A DNA stretch of 18,287 nt from JACPFJ01 sp041738275 (GTDB taxonomy: Bacteria > Desulfobacterota > Desulfuromonadia > Geobacterales > Pseudopelobacteraceae). Positions 1 through 7,759 of this stretch are shown here, piece by piece. Made by a program: the position numbers and the translations under genes. The notes under the pieces are model-generated. The model was given only the letters and a program-made list of their open reading frames with translations, made no database searches and was not told the DNA's origin. The number at the start of each line of letters is the position of its first letter. Within the stretch, counting starts at the first letter, position 1. Location of the stretch: contig JBGSQD010000052.1 in assembly GCA_041738275.1 (NCBI GenBank), positions 1 to 18,287 of the forward strand. The letters are read 5' to 3'.

Positions 1-777
1 CCTGCCCCTGAAAAGCATTTTTTGCTGGGAAGTCAGCCCCAGGTACCCGGCTACTCTCCCATAGTCAATCCTGTTTCGCATCAGGTTTTTGTCGTCGGTA
101 ACCCCTTCAGCCAATACGATAATCCGGCCCGGCGTGACTGAATCCGCCAATGCGTCATAATATTCCTTGTTCCCCACATGAATCATGGCAGCCAGCCGAA
201 TCGTCCTGTTTTCGCGCTTGTAGACCCTCTCGGTCATCGTGAGTCCGCCTGGTGCAAGATGCATGAATCCTGAAGTATATTCCGCCATGTACGCGTTTGC
301 CACAGTGAAGACGAACATCACCAGGGTGGGCGGGAGAACCAACAGGTTTACCGCGCTGAAGATCATTGTATTCTTGAGGCTGAAAAACTGAGCGGTGAAC
401 AGCGAAGGCGGCATCGTCAGGCAGCGTTCGCTACCATTCCGGAAACGGGTAAGCGGGAGCATGCCGACTGCAACCTGAACGAAGGCAGCAAAGAGCCCGT
501 AAATCCGGTTTCCGGCGAGAGCCGGAAAAAGCCAGGTGGATATGAGAGACCAGAAGACACATAAAATCAGGGGTATAAATATTTGCTTGGGCAACCGCCG
601 GTCGATACCGAGACATAGGTAGACCACAATGCTCATGACGATGACGACTAAAGCCAAGAGGTTCCGTAGCCCGGTAAAGGGCATCAGCGGGGTCAGCAGG
701 GAAACAAGCTCGTTAACAAGGGAGAACCCGCCATCGGCAAGAAACAGGATCAGGAACAGATTGGCAAAGACTCTCAT
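1..777 (-). CDS. Multi-span membrane protein with TraB/PrgY-like domain, partial (C-terminus beyond window)
   Basis: An open frame of 259 codons runs from an ATG at 777 to the left edge without a stop, so the C-terminus is missing. A GGAAAG ribosome site lies 7 nt before the ATG. The first 165 residues are strongly hydrophobic, with about five candidate membrane segments (near residues 4-21, 38-57, 66-82, 91-109 and 139-163). From about residue 193 a soluble part begins with the pattern RLAAMIHVGNKEYYDAL followed by IIVLAEGV, which resembles the start of TraB/PrgY/GumN-type domains (a GT-H-V motif, then a strand ending in an acidic E-G). The family's biochemical role is poorly known, though some members are thought to be metalloprotease-like. 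It starts 36 nt after the carbonic anhydrase-like gene with no terminator between, so the two are probably co-transcribed. The membrane part is clear; the TraB assignment is moderate because only the first third of that domain is present. Confidence 0.7.
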   Translation of the reverse strand, partial: MRVFANLFLILFLADGGFSLVNELVSLLTPLMPFTGLRNLLALVVIVMSIVVYLCLGIDRRLPKQIFIPLILCVFWSLISTWLFPALAGNRIYGLFAAFVQVAVGMLPLTRFRNGSERCLTMPPSLFTAQFFSLKNTMIFSAVNLLVLPPTLVMFVFTVANAYMAEYTSGFMHLAPGGLTMTERVYKRENRTIRLAAMIHVGNKEYYDALADSVTPGRIIVLAEGVTDDKNLMRNRIDYGRVAGYLGLTSQQKMLFRGR

Positions 778-813
778 CGGTTAACTTTCCATCTATAATA
801 CAGATTAACGACT

Positions 814-1887
814 CTAGTCGTTCAACTCAGGTAGAGTCTCTATCCTGCGGGAATTCCAGTCAAGCACCGCAGTACGACGGATCATTTTTCCGGCCAGGTC
901 GGGAAACTCACGCCCAATCACCTCAGCAGCAAACATGGAAAGGAAATGAGATTTCATGACCGCACGGGCCCGGTCAACCCCGATTTCATCATACGGCACC
1001 GAAGCGAGCAGCAGGAACCCGTCGTCGGGAATTCTTCCGGCCGCCATATTGCTTTCGATAATTGCCGCCGCCTTGCGGATCGGATCGGCCAGATTGGGAC
1101 TGTACGGTCCGATGATCAGGGCCAGGTTGGGGGTATGCAGAAAGTCGAATCCGCGACCCAGACAGATCATCCATTCACGATGTTCGACAATCAGCGCCCG
1201 CCGCTCCCGGCGCAGACCCCTGATGTGGGCCAGGTTGCCGACCAGAAGCGGCAGAAGGTCGTTCCTCATTTCACGGGGCATATCATGGAAATGGAGCGCC
1301 AGCTCCGCGACAAGTTCATCCGGTGTCATGCCGTCGGACAGGTCCAGGATCTGGCCGTCCGAGTTGTGCAGCAGCAGGGCATCCTCATCGGTTTCAAATC
1401 CGCAGATCAGGGGATAGACGCTGTCATGGCCGACACCGAAGATGGCTTCCATCTGGCTCCGGATCTGGCGCGTGTGGGCCAGTGCTGCTTCCGTGTCGCA
1501 GCCGAAGCCGGAACAGCCCCGCTGTACATCACCGCGCGAAAAGTGGTAGGTGATCAGGATCAGGATTCGCCGGCCGCTTCGTATCATTCGCTGGACATAC
1601 TGGGCCAGCACCTCGCCAAGATGGGGCCAGCCCATGTCAAACATTCCCCCCAGGTTTCGGAAAGGCTGGATAATTCCGGGAGGCGTCTTGGTGGCAACCG
1701 GGATATTGATCCGGCCATCCATGCATTTCAGGACGGCAATTGCGGTCGGATGCAGAGCAAGATACCGTTCTCTGGCGAGAAACGACTCAGGGGAACAGAA
1801 CTCGGCGGAGTATCTCTGCGCCAGATCAAAGACCCAATTTATACGGTCTGCAATTGGTTGCTCATGAATATTGGCGGTCAGGCTCAT
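814..1887 (-). CDS. CsoSCA-like (carboxysomal-type) zinc carbonic anhydrase, free-standing
   Basis: A 357-residue soluble protein with no signal peptide. Near the N-terminus it has C55-M-D57-G-R59, the beta-type carbonic anhydrase Cys-x-Asp-x-Arg signature. H115 in YHFSRGD and C125 (10 residues on) complete a Cys-His-Cys zinc site. The spacing and surrounding residues match the carboxysome shell carbonic anhydrase CsoSCA (from memory C173/H242/C253 in Halothiobacillus) better than ordinary beta enzymes. Similarity continues through CDTEAAL, GFETDEDA (163-170) and GRGFD (244-248) into the C-terminal half. CsoSCA is about 514 residues, so this protein lacks the N-terminal helical domain. The expected reaction is reversible CO2 hydration in the cytoplasm. 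The ATG at 1887 is preferred to an in-frame TTG at 1914 because AGGAGG lies 7 nt before the ATG and inside the longer version. No shell, Rubisco or transporter gene is near. Family call is from recalled motifs, not a search. Confidence 0.8.
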   Translation of the reverse strand: MSLTANIHEQPIADRINWVFDLAQRYSAEFCSPESFLARERYLALHPTAIAVLKCMDGRINIPVATKTPPGIIQPFRNLGGMFDMGWPHLGEVLAQYVQRMIRSGRRILILITYHFSRGDVQRGCSGFGCDTEAALAHTRQIRSQMEAIFGVGHDSVYPLICGFETDEDALLLHNSDGQILDLSDGMTPDELVAELALHFHDMPREMRNDLLPLLVGNLAHIRGLRRERRALIVEHREWMICLGRGFDFLHTPNLALIIGPYSPNLADPIRKAAAIIESNMAAGRIPDDGFLLLASVPYDEIGVDRARAVMKSHFLSMFAAEVIGREFPDLAGKMIRRTAVLDWNSRRIETLPELND

Positions 1888-1894
1888 GGCGTTG

Positions 1895-1900
1895 CCTCCT
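1895..1900 (-). promoter_or_regulatory. Ribosome binding site AGGAGG that fixes the carbonic anhydrase start
   Basis: A perfect AGGAGG on the minus strand sits 7 nt upstream of the ATG at 1887. It would fall inside the coding region if the upstream TTG were used, so it supports the shorter protein. Confidence 0.75.
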
Positions 1901-1928
1901 GGGGACAGGCTCAACTGGAAAGTTGCAG

Positions 1929-1937
1929 ATTATAACA
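1929..1937 (-). promoter_or_regulatory. Extended -10 promoter candidate for the carbonic anhydrase operon
   Basis: The minus strand reads TGTTATAAT, a consensus -10 hexamer with the TG extension, about 42 nt before the start codon. No good -35 is visible at 16-18 nt, which fits an extended -10 promoter. Confidence 0.45.
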
Positions 1938-1987
1938 TACTGTTTATGCAGTGCATTGCGCTTTAATGAGAAATAATATTCCAGGGC

Positions 1988-2017
1988 TTGTTTTTTTGGT
2001 GCGTATTTGCATATAAT
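1988..2017 (+). promoter_or_regulatory. Sigma-70 type promoter candidate for the 135-residue membrane protein
   Basis: TTGTTT (1988-1993), an 18-nt spacer and a perfect TATAAT (2012-2017) stand 49 nt before the ATG at 2067. The gene is divergent from the carbonic anhydrase, so this intergenic stretch holds promoters in both directions. Confidence 0.5.
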
Positions 2018-2066
2018 ATAAGTCAAGAATGGTTACATGCTACAAAAGTACTGAGGTGCGCTCGCC

Positions 2067-2474
2067 ATGACCACATTGTTTATAATAATGCTGACTCTGA
2101 CCCTGATTGTGCCGTTGTTTATAGTCCCCCTGATCGACTCACACTGGATGGTCTATGAAATCCTGGCCAAGGAAGGGGATCAGGAAAATATGCATGTGCT
2201 CCTGAAACAAATAAACTGCTGGATTATGCGGCACTTGGCCTGTGCCCTGATTGCAGTATTATTTATATCCGTTCTGGTTTATTCCCCCTACCTGCTGGGG
2301 CAACCGGATCAGTTGGCAACCATTACAGGTATCTACGCTATAATCTCCATAATTTTTGCTTTCATAGAAATGCTTCTTGCCCAAGAGATTTCACGCCTGA
2401 CAGCAACCGGAATAATTACGGAAAACCGCGAAATTGGGCATGCCCACTTGGGAAGTTCCAAGAATAAGATCTAG
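2067..2474 (+). CDS. Small inner-membrane protein of unknown function (135 aa)
   Basis: I do not recognise the family. The protein has three strongly hydrophobic stretches (about residues 2-23, 57-76 and 86-104). They are separated by a charged loop after the first (EILAKEGDQEN, around 31-41), and a polar tail of about 30 residues follows the third. GAGGTG lies about 8 nt before the ATG and a consensus -10 lies upstream, so it is likely a real gene. It is transcribed away from the carbonic anhydrase/TraB-like pair and ends 23 nt before the convergent hisS stop, with no clear terminator in the gap. No catalytic or metal-binding motif is visible. Confidence 0.7.
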   Translation: MTTLFIIMLTLTLIVPLFIVPLIDSHWMVYEILAKEGDQENMHVLLKQINCWIMRHLACALIAVLFISVLVYSPYLLGQPDQLATITGIYAIISIIFAFIEMLLAQEISRLTATGIITENREIGHAHLGSSKNKI

Positions 2475-2497
2475 TGTTTCCATAATAATGTGCAGAT

Positions 2498-3748
2498 TCA
2501 GAACATTGCTACCAACTGCTTCACGGTCTGAACGCTGATTTCAATCTTTGACTGTTCGCCGTCAGCCATCCGCTTGAAAATTGCCGTACCGTCCGCAACC
2601 TCGTTTTCTCCGATGACTACGCTGTAGCGCGCCCCGAGCTTGTCAGCCCGGCGCATCTGGCTCTTCAGACTCTTCCCTTCGTAGTCCATCTCCACCCTTA
2701 TTCCCACTTTCTGCAGATCACTCATCAAGCGAAAGGCATGGGCACGTTCACCTGCCCCGAGCGTGGCGATAAACAGATCCGGCGGGCGGGAAAAATCCCG
2801 CTCACCAAGAAGCAGCGCTACCCGCTCTACTCCCATGGCAAAACCGATACCAGGGATAGACGGCCCGCCAAGTTGCGAGATCAGCCCGTCGTAACGCCCT
2901 CCGGCAGCCACGGCAGATTGCGATCCCAACAGACCGGTGACCATTTCGAAGGTTGTACGGGTGTAATAGTCCAAACCTCTGACCATGCGGGGATTGATGG
3001 TGAATGGCGTTCCGATCAAGCCGAGATAGCTTTGAACGCCTTCAAAATGGTCGCTGCAACCACTGCACAGATGATCAAGCATGGCTGGAGCGCCGGCAGT
3101 GGCTTCGATACAGCCCGGCACCTTGCAGTCCAGAGTCCTCAGGGGGTTTGTGGTAAAACGGCGCTTGCAATCTTCGCAGAGACTGTCTAACCGTCCCTCC
3201 AGGAAGGACAAAAGAGCAGTGCGGTAATCTGGCCGGCATTCGGGACAACCCAGGGAGTTGATCTGCAGTTGCGGTTCGTCCAGGCCGATTTCACGGAAAA
3301 AGCTGCTGAGCATGTTCAACACCTGTGCATCGGCCAGCGGGTCATGCACTCCGGTAATCTCGGCGCCGATCTGGTGAAACTGGCGGTAACGCCCTTTCTG
3401 CGGCCTTTCATACCGAAACATGGGGCCCAGGTAAAACATCTTGGCCACCGGATCATGGGCATATAACTTGTGCTCGATAAAGGCCCGCATGACTCCGGCG
3501 GTCCCTTCAGGGCGCAGGGTGACGTTGTTCCCGCCTTTGTCGACAAAGGTGTACATCTCCTTTTCGACAATATCGGTGGCATCTCCGATGGAACGACAGA
3601 ACAGCTCGGTCTTCTCCATGATTGGAACGCGGATCTCCGAAAAGCCGTTCATCTCAAAAACAGTCCGGGCCGCTTGTTCAATATGCTGCCATCTGCCGGA
3701 TTCATCCTGCAGAATGTCGTTAAAACCCTTGATTGCAGTAATAGCCAT
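2498..3748 (-). CDS. hisS: Histidyl-tRNA synthetase
   Basis: A class II aminoacyl-tRNA synthetase that charges tRNA-His in the cytoplasm. It has 416 residues, normal for bacterial HisRS. Visible motifs are motif 2 with FRYERPQKGR (111-120) leading to QFHQIGAE, the histidine-specific loop VRGLDYYTR (256-264) containing the catalytic Arg, AAGGRYDGL (281-289), and motif 3 GIGFAMGVERV (300-310). The C-terminal ~95 residues are the anticodon-binding domain. The insertion between motif 2 and the histidine loop carries Cys pairs (C168/C171, C191/C194, C208/C213, C228/C231), common in this subfamily and possibly metal-binding. The ATG at 3748 (MAITAIKGFND) has GAGG 7 nt upstream and begins at the usual HisRS N-terminus; 13 extra in-frame codons upstream are unlikely to be translated. 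It lies 107 nt after the GGDEF gene and is probably co-transcribed with it. Confidence 0.97.
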   Translation of the reverse strand: MAITAIKGFNDILQDESGRWQHIEQAARTVFEMNGFSEIRVPIMEKTELFCRSIGDATDIVEKEMYTFVDKGGNNVTLRPEGTAGVMRAFIEHKLYAHDPVAKMFYLGPMFRYERPQKGRYRQFHQIGAEITGVHDPLADAQVLNMLSSFFREIGLDEPQLQINSLGCPECRPDYRTALLSFLEGRLDSLCEDCKRRFTTNPLRTLDCKVPGCIEATAGAPAMLDHLCSGCSDHFEGVQSYLGLIGTPFTINPRMVRGLDYYTRTTFEMVTGLLGSQSAVAAGGRYDGLISQLGGPSIPGIGFAMGVERVALLLGERDFSRPPDLFIATLGAGERAHAFRLMSDLQKVGIRVEMDYEGKSLKSQMRRADKLGARYSVVIGENEVADGTAIFKRMADGEQSKIEISVQTVKQLVAMF

Positions 3749-3776
3749 AATGTTCCTCGTGTTTTGCAAAAGATAG

Positions 3777-3807
3777 GGGCGAAGCAAATGCTTGATCTGC
3801 TCCGCCC
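3777..3807 (-). repeat. Hairpin B of a tandem pair in the hisS leader
   Basis: On the minus strand the arms GGGCGGAGCA and TGCTTCGCCC form a 10-bp stem with one G-U pair and an 11-nt loop. It lies 28 nt upstream of the hisS ATG and is followed by CTATCTTTT, so weak termination or attenuation is possible. Confidence 0.55.
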
Positions 3808-3828
3808 TTTGGTGGCATCAATAATCAA

Positions 3829-3849
3829 GGCGAAGCAACTTGCTCCGCC
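3829..3849 (-). repeat. Hairpin A of a tandem pair after the GGDEF gene
   Basis: The minus strand reads GGCGGAGCA, a 3-nt loop and TGCTTCGCC, a 9-bp stem with one G-U pair. The arm sequences are nearly the same as in hairpin B 21 nt further on. It starts a few bases after the response-regulator stop codon. No U-tract follows, so it is not a standard terminator. Confidence 0.55.
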
Positions 3850-3855
3850 CCTGCT

Positions 3856-5238
3856 TCAAGATGCTTTTGTGAAGCGGCTGACGCAGTTCTTTCCGCTCGA
3901 TTTTCCGGCGTACATGGCCTGATCTGCCATTTCCAGCAATTCTTCCTTGGACATGGTGTCATCGGGGCAGCAGGAATAACCGATGCTGCAGGTCAGGCGA
4001 ATATTGTAACCCTCTACTGCCAGAAAGACGTGTGTCTCAACCATTGCACGGATACGTGCGGCGACTTTTCCGGCAATATCGCACGCGGTTTCCACAAGAA
4101 TGACCGTATATTCGTCACCACCGTAACGAATAACCACATCTACCTCTCGGACGGATTTTTTCAGCAATGCCCCCATCTCCTTGAGTACGCGGCTTCCGAC
4201 GAGGTGACCGTACGTATCATTGACCTGCTTGAAACAGTCAATATCCAGAAACAGGATTGCGAGATGCGACGCGTAACGCTCAACACGTTTCAACTCGCGT
4301 TCAAGAGCGACTTCAAGGTAACGGTGATTGAAAAGTCCGCTCAAGTCGTCGATAAACAGCATGTCCTTGGCCTGGGAATAGGTTTCCGCATTTTCAAAGG
4401 CCAGTGAAGATTGCTCCAGTAAAAACAGGATATTCTTTTTCTTGTCCCGGAAATCAGGCAGCTGGGCGCCAGGTTCATTAAAAACAGCAACAAAGCCCTG
4501 CAGTACACCATTATTCCGCACAAATATCAGGTAAGCCTCGGTGATCCCGGAGTTTACTCCGCCAGAGAGCGCGGCCGGCATCTCCTTAACTCGCATCCGG
4601 GTCACAAGATGGTTGGGAGACTGATGCTTGGTAACACTGGCCAGCAAGGTATCCCGGTAGTGCATGGCCACACGGTTGGTCAGTCCCTTTACTTCCTTAA
4701 CCTCAAGATGTCCTTCAGCAAGAAAGACACCTATACCACGACTGACCCCGATTTCACGGGCAATAGCATCTACCAGCAGGTGATACACACGGTCCAGCTC
4801 AAGGCAGCCGGCAATTGTCTGGCTGGCCTGGAACAGGCTGAGCATGTTCTTGAGCTCCTGGTTTTCGTCAAGGAGCCGTCGCTGCTCCAGGCACATGGCC
4901 ACTGAATGACGGAAAGCATCAGGATCGACCGGCTTGATCAAGTAATCTCGTGCACCATGCTTGAGCGCAAAAATCGCCGATTCCAGGTTGGCATTGCCGG
5001 TTACCATGATAACATCGATGGAAGGGTCACTCTCCCTGACGCGGGAAAGAATCTCCATGCCGCTGATGTCGGGCATTACCAGATCAGTAATCACCAGGCC
5101 GTACCTGGTTTCGCCCAGCATCTTCAAGCCTTCGAGACCACAGGAGGCGGTATCAACCTCATACCCCTCACCTTTCAGGAGAAAAGAAAACATCTCCCTG
5201 AAGAAACGGTCATCCTCGACAATCAGAATTTTATCCAT
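3856..5238 (-). CDS. gacA: Response regulator with GGDEF domain of the Hypr (cGAMP synthase) type
   Basis: 460 residues. The receiver domain (1-120) has D9/D10, phospho-acceptor D52, T80 and K102. A GAF-like, partly degenerate middle section spans about 130-285. The GGDEF domain (290-456) has metal ligand D332 in LDIDCF, N340 in VNDTYGH, signature GGDEY (373-377) and an inhibitory-site RxxD (R364, D367). Ordinary diguanylate cyclases have Asp in GHxxGD; here it is GHLVGS with Ser349. That substitution defines the Hypr GGDEF enzymes that make 3',3'-cGAMP, of which GSU1658 (GacA) of Geobacter sulfurreducens is the type; the position and the neighbouring hisS match what I recall of that locus. 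GacA here is the Geobacter name, not the Pseudomonas regulator. The fifth signature residue is Tyr rather than Phe. Product expected: cGAMP, possibly with c-di-GMP. A GAGG lies unusually close to the ATG (2 nt). Confidence 0.88.
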   Translation of the reverse strand: MDKILIVEDDRFFREMFSFLLKGEGYEVDTASCGLEGLKMLGETRYGLVITDLVMPDISGMEILSRVRESDPSIDVIMVTGNANLESAIFALKHGARDYLIKPVDPDAFRHSVAMCLEQRRLLDENQELKNMLSLFQASQTIAGCLELDRVYHLLVDAIAREIGVSRGIGVFLAEGHLEVKEVKGLTNRVAMHYRDTLLASVTKHQSPNHLVTRMRVKEMPAALSGGVNSGITEAYLIFVRNNGVLQGFVAVFNEPGAQLPDFRDKKKNILFLLEQSSLAFENAETYSQAKDMLFIDDLSGLFNHRYLEVALERELKRVERYASHLAILFLDIDCFKQVNDTYGHLVGSRVLKEMGALLKKSVREVDVVIRYGGDEYTVILVETACDIAGKVAARIRAMVETHVFLAVEGYNIRLTCSIGYSCCPDDTMSKEELLEMADQAMYAGKSSGKNCVSRFTKAS

Positions 5239-5280
5239 TGCCTCACCCGGAACGATTCTAAGAATATTTTACAATTTAAA

Positions 5281-5310
5281 CTATTACCTTATCGACGCAA
5301 GCTGTGTCAA
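5281..5310 (-). promoter_or_regulatory. Sigma-70 type promoter candidate for the Hypr GGDEF gene and hisS
   Basis: The minus strand has a perfect TTGACA (5305-5310), an 18-nt spacer and TAATAG (5281-5286). It lies in the 108-nt gap after comEC, about 42 nt before the response-regulator ATG. The -10 is weak. Confidence 0.45.
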
Positions 5311-5346
5311 ACAGACTTTCATATTATGCTGCGGACATCAGCACAA

Positions 5347-7755
5347 TCAAGGTTGAAACGGGGTCAATATTTGCCAGCTACTACCATCACTGTCCAGCTC
5401 GATAGTTCCATCCAGATCGGTCCGATACGTCCTAACCCCCCGGTGGTGCAGCTTTTCAAGTGTTATCCGTGATGGCAACCCGAAGTTATTGCCACGGCCG
5501 GCCGAGATCATGGCGATTTTGGGGGCAACACGGGCCAGAAAGGCATCGGAAGTGGAAAAACGGCTGCCATGGTGTCCTACCTTTAGTACTGTTGACGCTA
5601 TCTCCGCACCGCTTGCCAGCATACGTTCCTCACTGGGATACCCGGAATCGGCGGTGAACAGCATGCTGAATTTGCCGTAACAAAGGCGGAACACCAGCGA
5701 CTCGTCATTCATATCCGCTTCATCAAGCATTTGCGGGTGTTTTAGCGGGTTCTGCTCGGGATATAGAACTGACAAGGTGATCCCGTCACCAAGACCAAGC
5801 GTGTCTCCGGCAGACAATCTGCGAATCTTTACCTTCTTTTCCGATAGTATTGCACGCAGTTGATCATACTGCTCTCCCTTGCCGTCAAGGCATGACTCCC
5901 AGAACTCTCCCACCGGAAACATGCGGGCAACAAAAGAGAGGCCGCCGACATGATCGGGATGACTGTGGGTCAGCACCATCTGATCAATGCGCCGCACCCC
6001 AAGCTTGAACAGGGCCGGCGCCAGGGTTCGCTCACCGAAATCCCGGCCGCTGTCGTGCAGATAGCCGCCACCGTCCACCAGCGTAATGGCGCCGCCGGGT
6101 GTACGCACCAGGAGTGATTCCGCCTGCCCCACGCTCAACATGGTGATATGCAGGCGGCCATCTGCCGGGGACGGCGCCGCAGCATGGACGACAATAGCCA
6201 GCGATGGCAGCACCACGCCCATGGCAATCATTACCCTGCGGCTGCGGATAAAGGTCATGGCGCCCATGAACGCCATGAACGCCAGCATATCCAGGTGGGT
6301 TATCCCGTGAAATCGAAGCAAAGGCATTTCGGCAAACAACTGCACCAGCCAGTTGGATAACAATACCAGTTTACCTGCCGTAAACAGCAACACATGGGCT
6401 AGCGGTGCAGCTATATAGATGAAAGGCAGGGCGCAAAATCCGGTCAACACGGCTCCGTAACCCAGTAACGGCACGATCAGAAAATTGGTGAGGATGCCGT
6501 TGAGAGAGGCCTGGTTAAAGATGAACAACACCGGTACAGCGGTTACAAAGGAGGCGGCGCATGAGGATACGACAAACTGGAGCAGTGTACGCAGCCAACT
6601 CCGCTCAATGGCGCGGAAACGTTCCATGACCGGCGGGACAAAGATTACGATGCCCCAAAGTGCCAGAAATGAGAGTTGAAAGGAGACGTCAAACAACGTG
6701 GGGGGATCAAGAGCCAGAATCACAAGGGCGGACAGCAGCAGGGCATTGATCGGATCGTTCTCACGTTCCACATACAAGGCCAGGACAAAGGTGGTCAGCA
6801 TGATGACCGAACGGGTCGTGGCCGGCGCCGCTCCGGTCAGAAGGAGGTACAGCAGCATTGTTGGCAAAGCGAGAAGCATAACCAGACGGCGTAAATTGAA
6901 TCTGAGAGCCAGACGCTCGGATCGGGTGGCAATCAGCAATACAAGCTGGACGATAAAATAGGCGATGATGCCTACGTGGAATCCGGAGATGGAGAGAATG
7001 TGGTTCACGCCTGCCCTGGTGTAGGCAGCAGCCAGCTTGTCCGGTATCCGTTTCTGGTCGCCGAGCAGGAGCGCGGACAGCACCGACGAGACCTCATTGT
7101 CCGGCAGCGAACCGCGGATGAAATCCCCCATATGAAGCGCTGCCAGATCAATCCTTCGCAGCAAAGAATCCTCGGCAGCGCCCCGCATCAACACAATCTC
7201 ATCTAGTGCGGCAACCCGAGCAGTTGCATAAATTTGCTGAAAGGACAGATAACGCGGATAGTCAAACTCACCTGGCAAACCAAGGCGATGGGGCGTAGCG
7301 ATTCGCGCGGCAAAACGAATCCGGTCCCCCCGTGCCAGGGTAAAATCCCCAGCCGGCACATATACCATCAGGCGGCCACTTGCCGCAGAAGAGCCGCTTT
7401 CCGTAATCACACCAGCGACCTGCAGGATAAAGCTGCCACCGGTTGGGGTGGAAACCGGCCTCGATTGAATAATTCCCTCGACCTTTACGGGAGTATGTGA
7501 CGCATACAGTTGAATACTGTCTAGCGAAGGGGGCGGATATTTCCAGGGGGTCAGGGCATACAGCCCAAAAACAAGAAAGAAGGCGCCGGTGCCAAATGCC
7601 GGCAACAGCGTGGTACGGACAAGGCAGGATAACAACAGGCAGCAGAGGGTCGCCACTACAGCATAAAACGGCAGGAGAATGCCGCTGAGGTCTGCAATGA
7701 CCAACCCGGCAGCAAAGGCAAGAAAAGGGATCAGCAGCGGCCTTTCCCGAAGCAT
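5347..7755 (-). CDS. comEC: ComEC/Rec2 DNA-uptake channel protein
   Basis: 802 residues, full length for the family. An N-terminal membrane segment and soluble domain (about 1-190) are followed by the polytopic competence domain with the signature around NHILSISGFHVG (251-262). About ten hydrophobic segments extend to residue 525. A C-terminal metallo-beta-lactamase-like domain (about 534-800) keeps THSHPDH (596-602), the DGGG loop at 561-564 and VGHHGS (726-731). ComEC conducts single-stranded DNA across the inner membrane during natural transformation, and the C-terminal domain is a proposed nuclease. The ATG at 7755 is 4 nt after the preceding stop, suggesting translational coupling to the secreted protein; the frame extends 22 codons further upstream into that gene, which I reject. 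Whether this organism is competent cannot be told from this locus alone. Confidence 0.95.
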   Translation of the reverse strand: MLRERPLLIPFLAFAAGLVIADLSGILLPFYAVVATLCCLLLSCLVRTTLLPAFGTGAFFLVFGLYALTPWKYPPPSLDSIQLYASHTPVKVEGIIQSRPVSTPTGGSFILQVAGVITESGSSAASGRLMVYVPAGDFTLARGDRIRFAARIATPHRLGLPGEFDYPRYLSFQQIYATARVAALDEIVLMRGAAEDSLLRRIDLAALHMGDFIRGSLPDNEVSSVLSALLLGDQKRIPDKLAAAYTRAGVNHILSISGFHVGIIAYFIVQLVLLIATRSERLALRFNLRRLVMLLALPTMLLYLLLTGAAPATTRSVIMLTTFVLALYVERENDPINALLLSALVILALDPPTLFDVSFQLSFLALWGIVIFVPPVMERFRAIERSWLRTLLQFVVSSCAASFVTAVPVLFIFNQASLNGILTNFLIVPLLGYGAVLTGFCALPFIYIAAPLAHVLLFTAGKLVLLSNWLVQLFAEMPLLRFHGITHLDMLAFMAFMGAMTFIRSRRVMIAMGVVLPSLAIVVHAAAPSPADGRLHITMLSVGQAESLLVRTPGGAITLVDGGGYLHDSGRDFGERTLAPALFKLGVRRIDQMVLTHSHPDHVGGLSFVARMFPVGEFWESCLDGKGEQYDQLRAILSEKKVKIRRLSAGDTLGLGDGITLSVLYPEQNPLKHPQMLDEADMNDESLVFRLCYGKFSMLFTADSGYPSEERMLASGAEIASTVLKVGHHGSRFSTSDAFLARVAPKIAMISAGRGNNFGLPSRITLEKLHHRGVRTYRTDLDGTIELDSDGSSWQILTPFQP

Positions 7756-7759
7756 CAGA

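Noticed and set aside
946..1935. Long plus-strand open frame (329 codons) opposite the carbonic anhydrase gene
   Set aside because: The minus-strand product has clear family motifs, a consensus ribosome site and a promoter. The plus-strand translation is rich in Arg/Gln/His with no recognisable domain, as expected of an antisense shadow.
3749..3855. T-box leader before hisS
   Set aside because: No specifier loop, no UGGN antiterminator bulge and too short a leader. The hairpins are better described as simple tandem stems.
5281..5310. GACGCAAGC resembling part of a GEMM cyclic-dinucleotide riboswitch near the Hypr gene
   Set aside because: The conserved GGGCAAACC-type segment and paired stems of GEMM-I are absent, and the sequence lies across a sigma-70 promoter candidate on the other strand.
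5460..7688. Several plus-strand open frames across comEC
   Set aside because: All are short, lack domains, and lie opposite an intact, full-length comEC.
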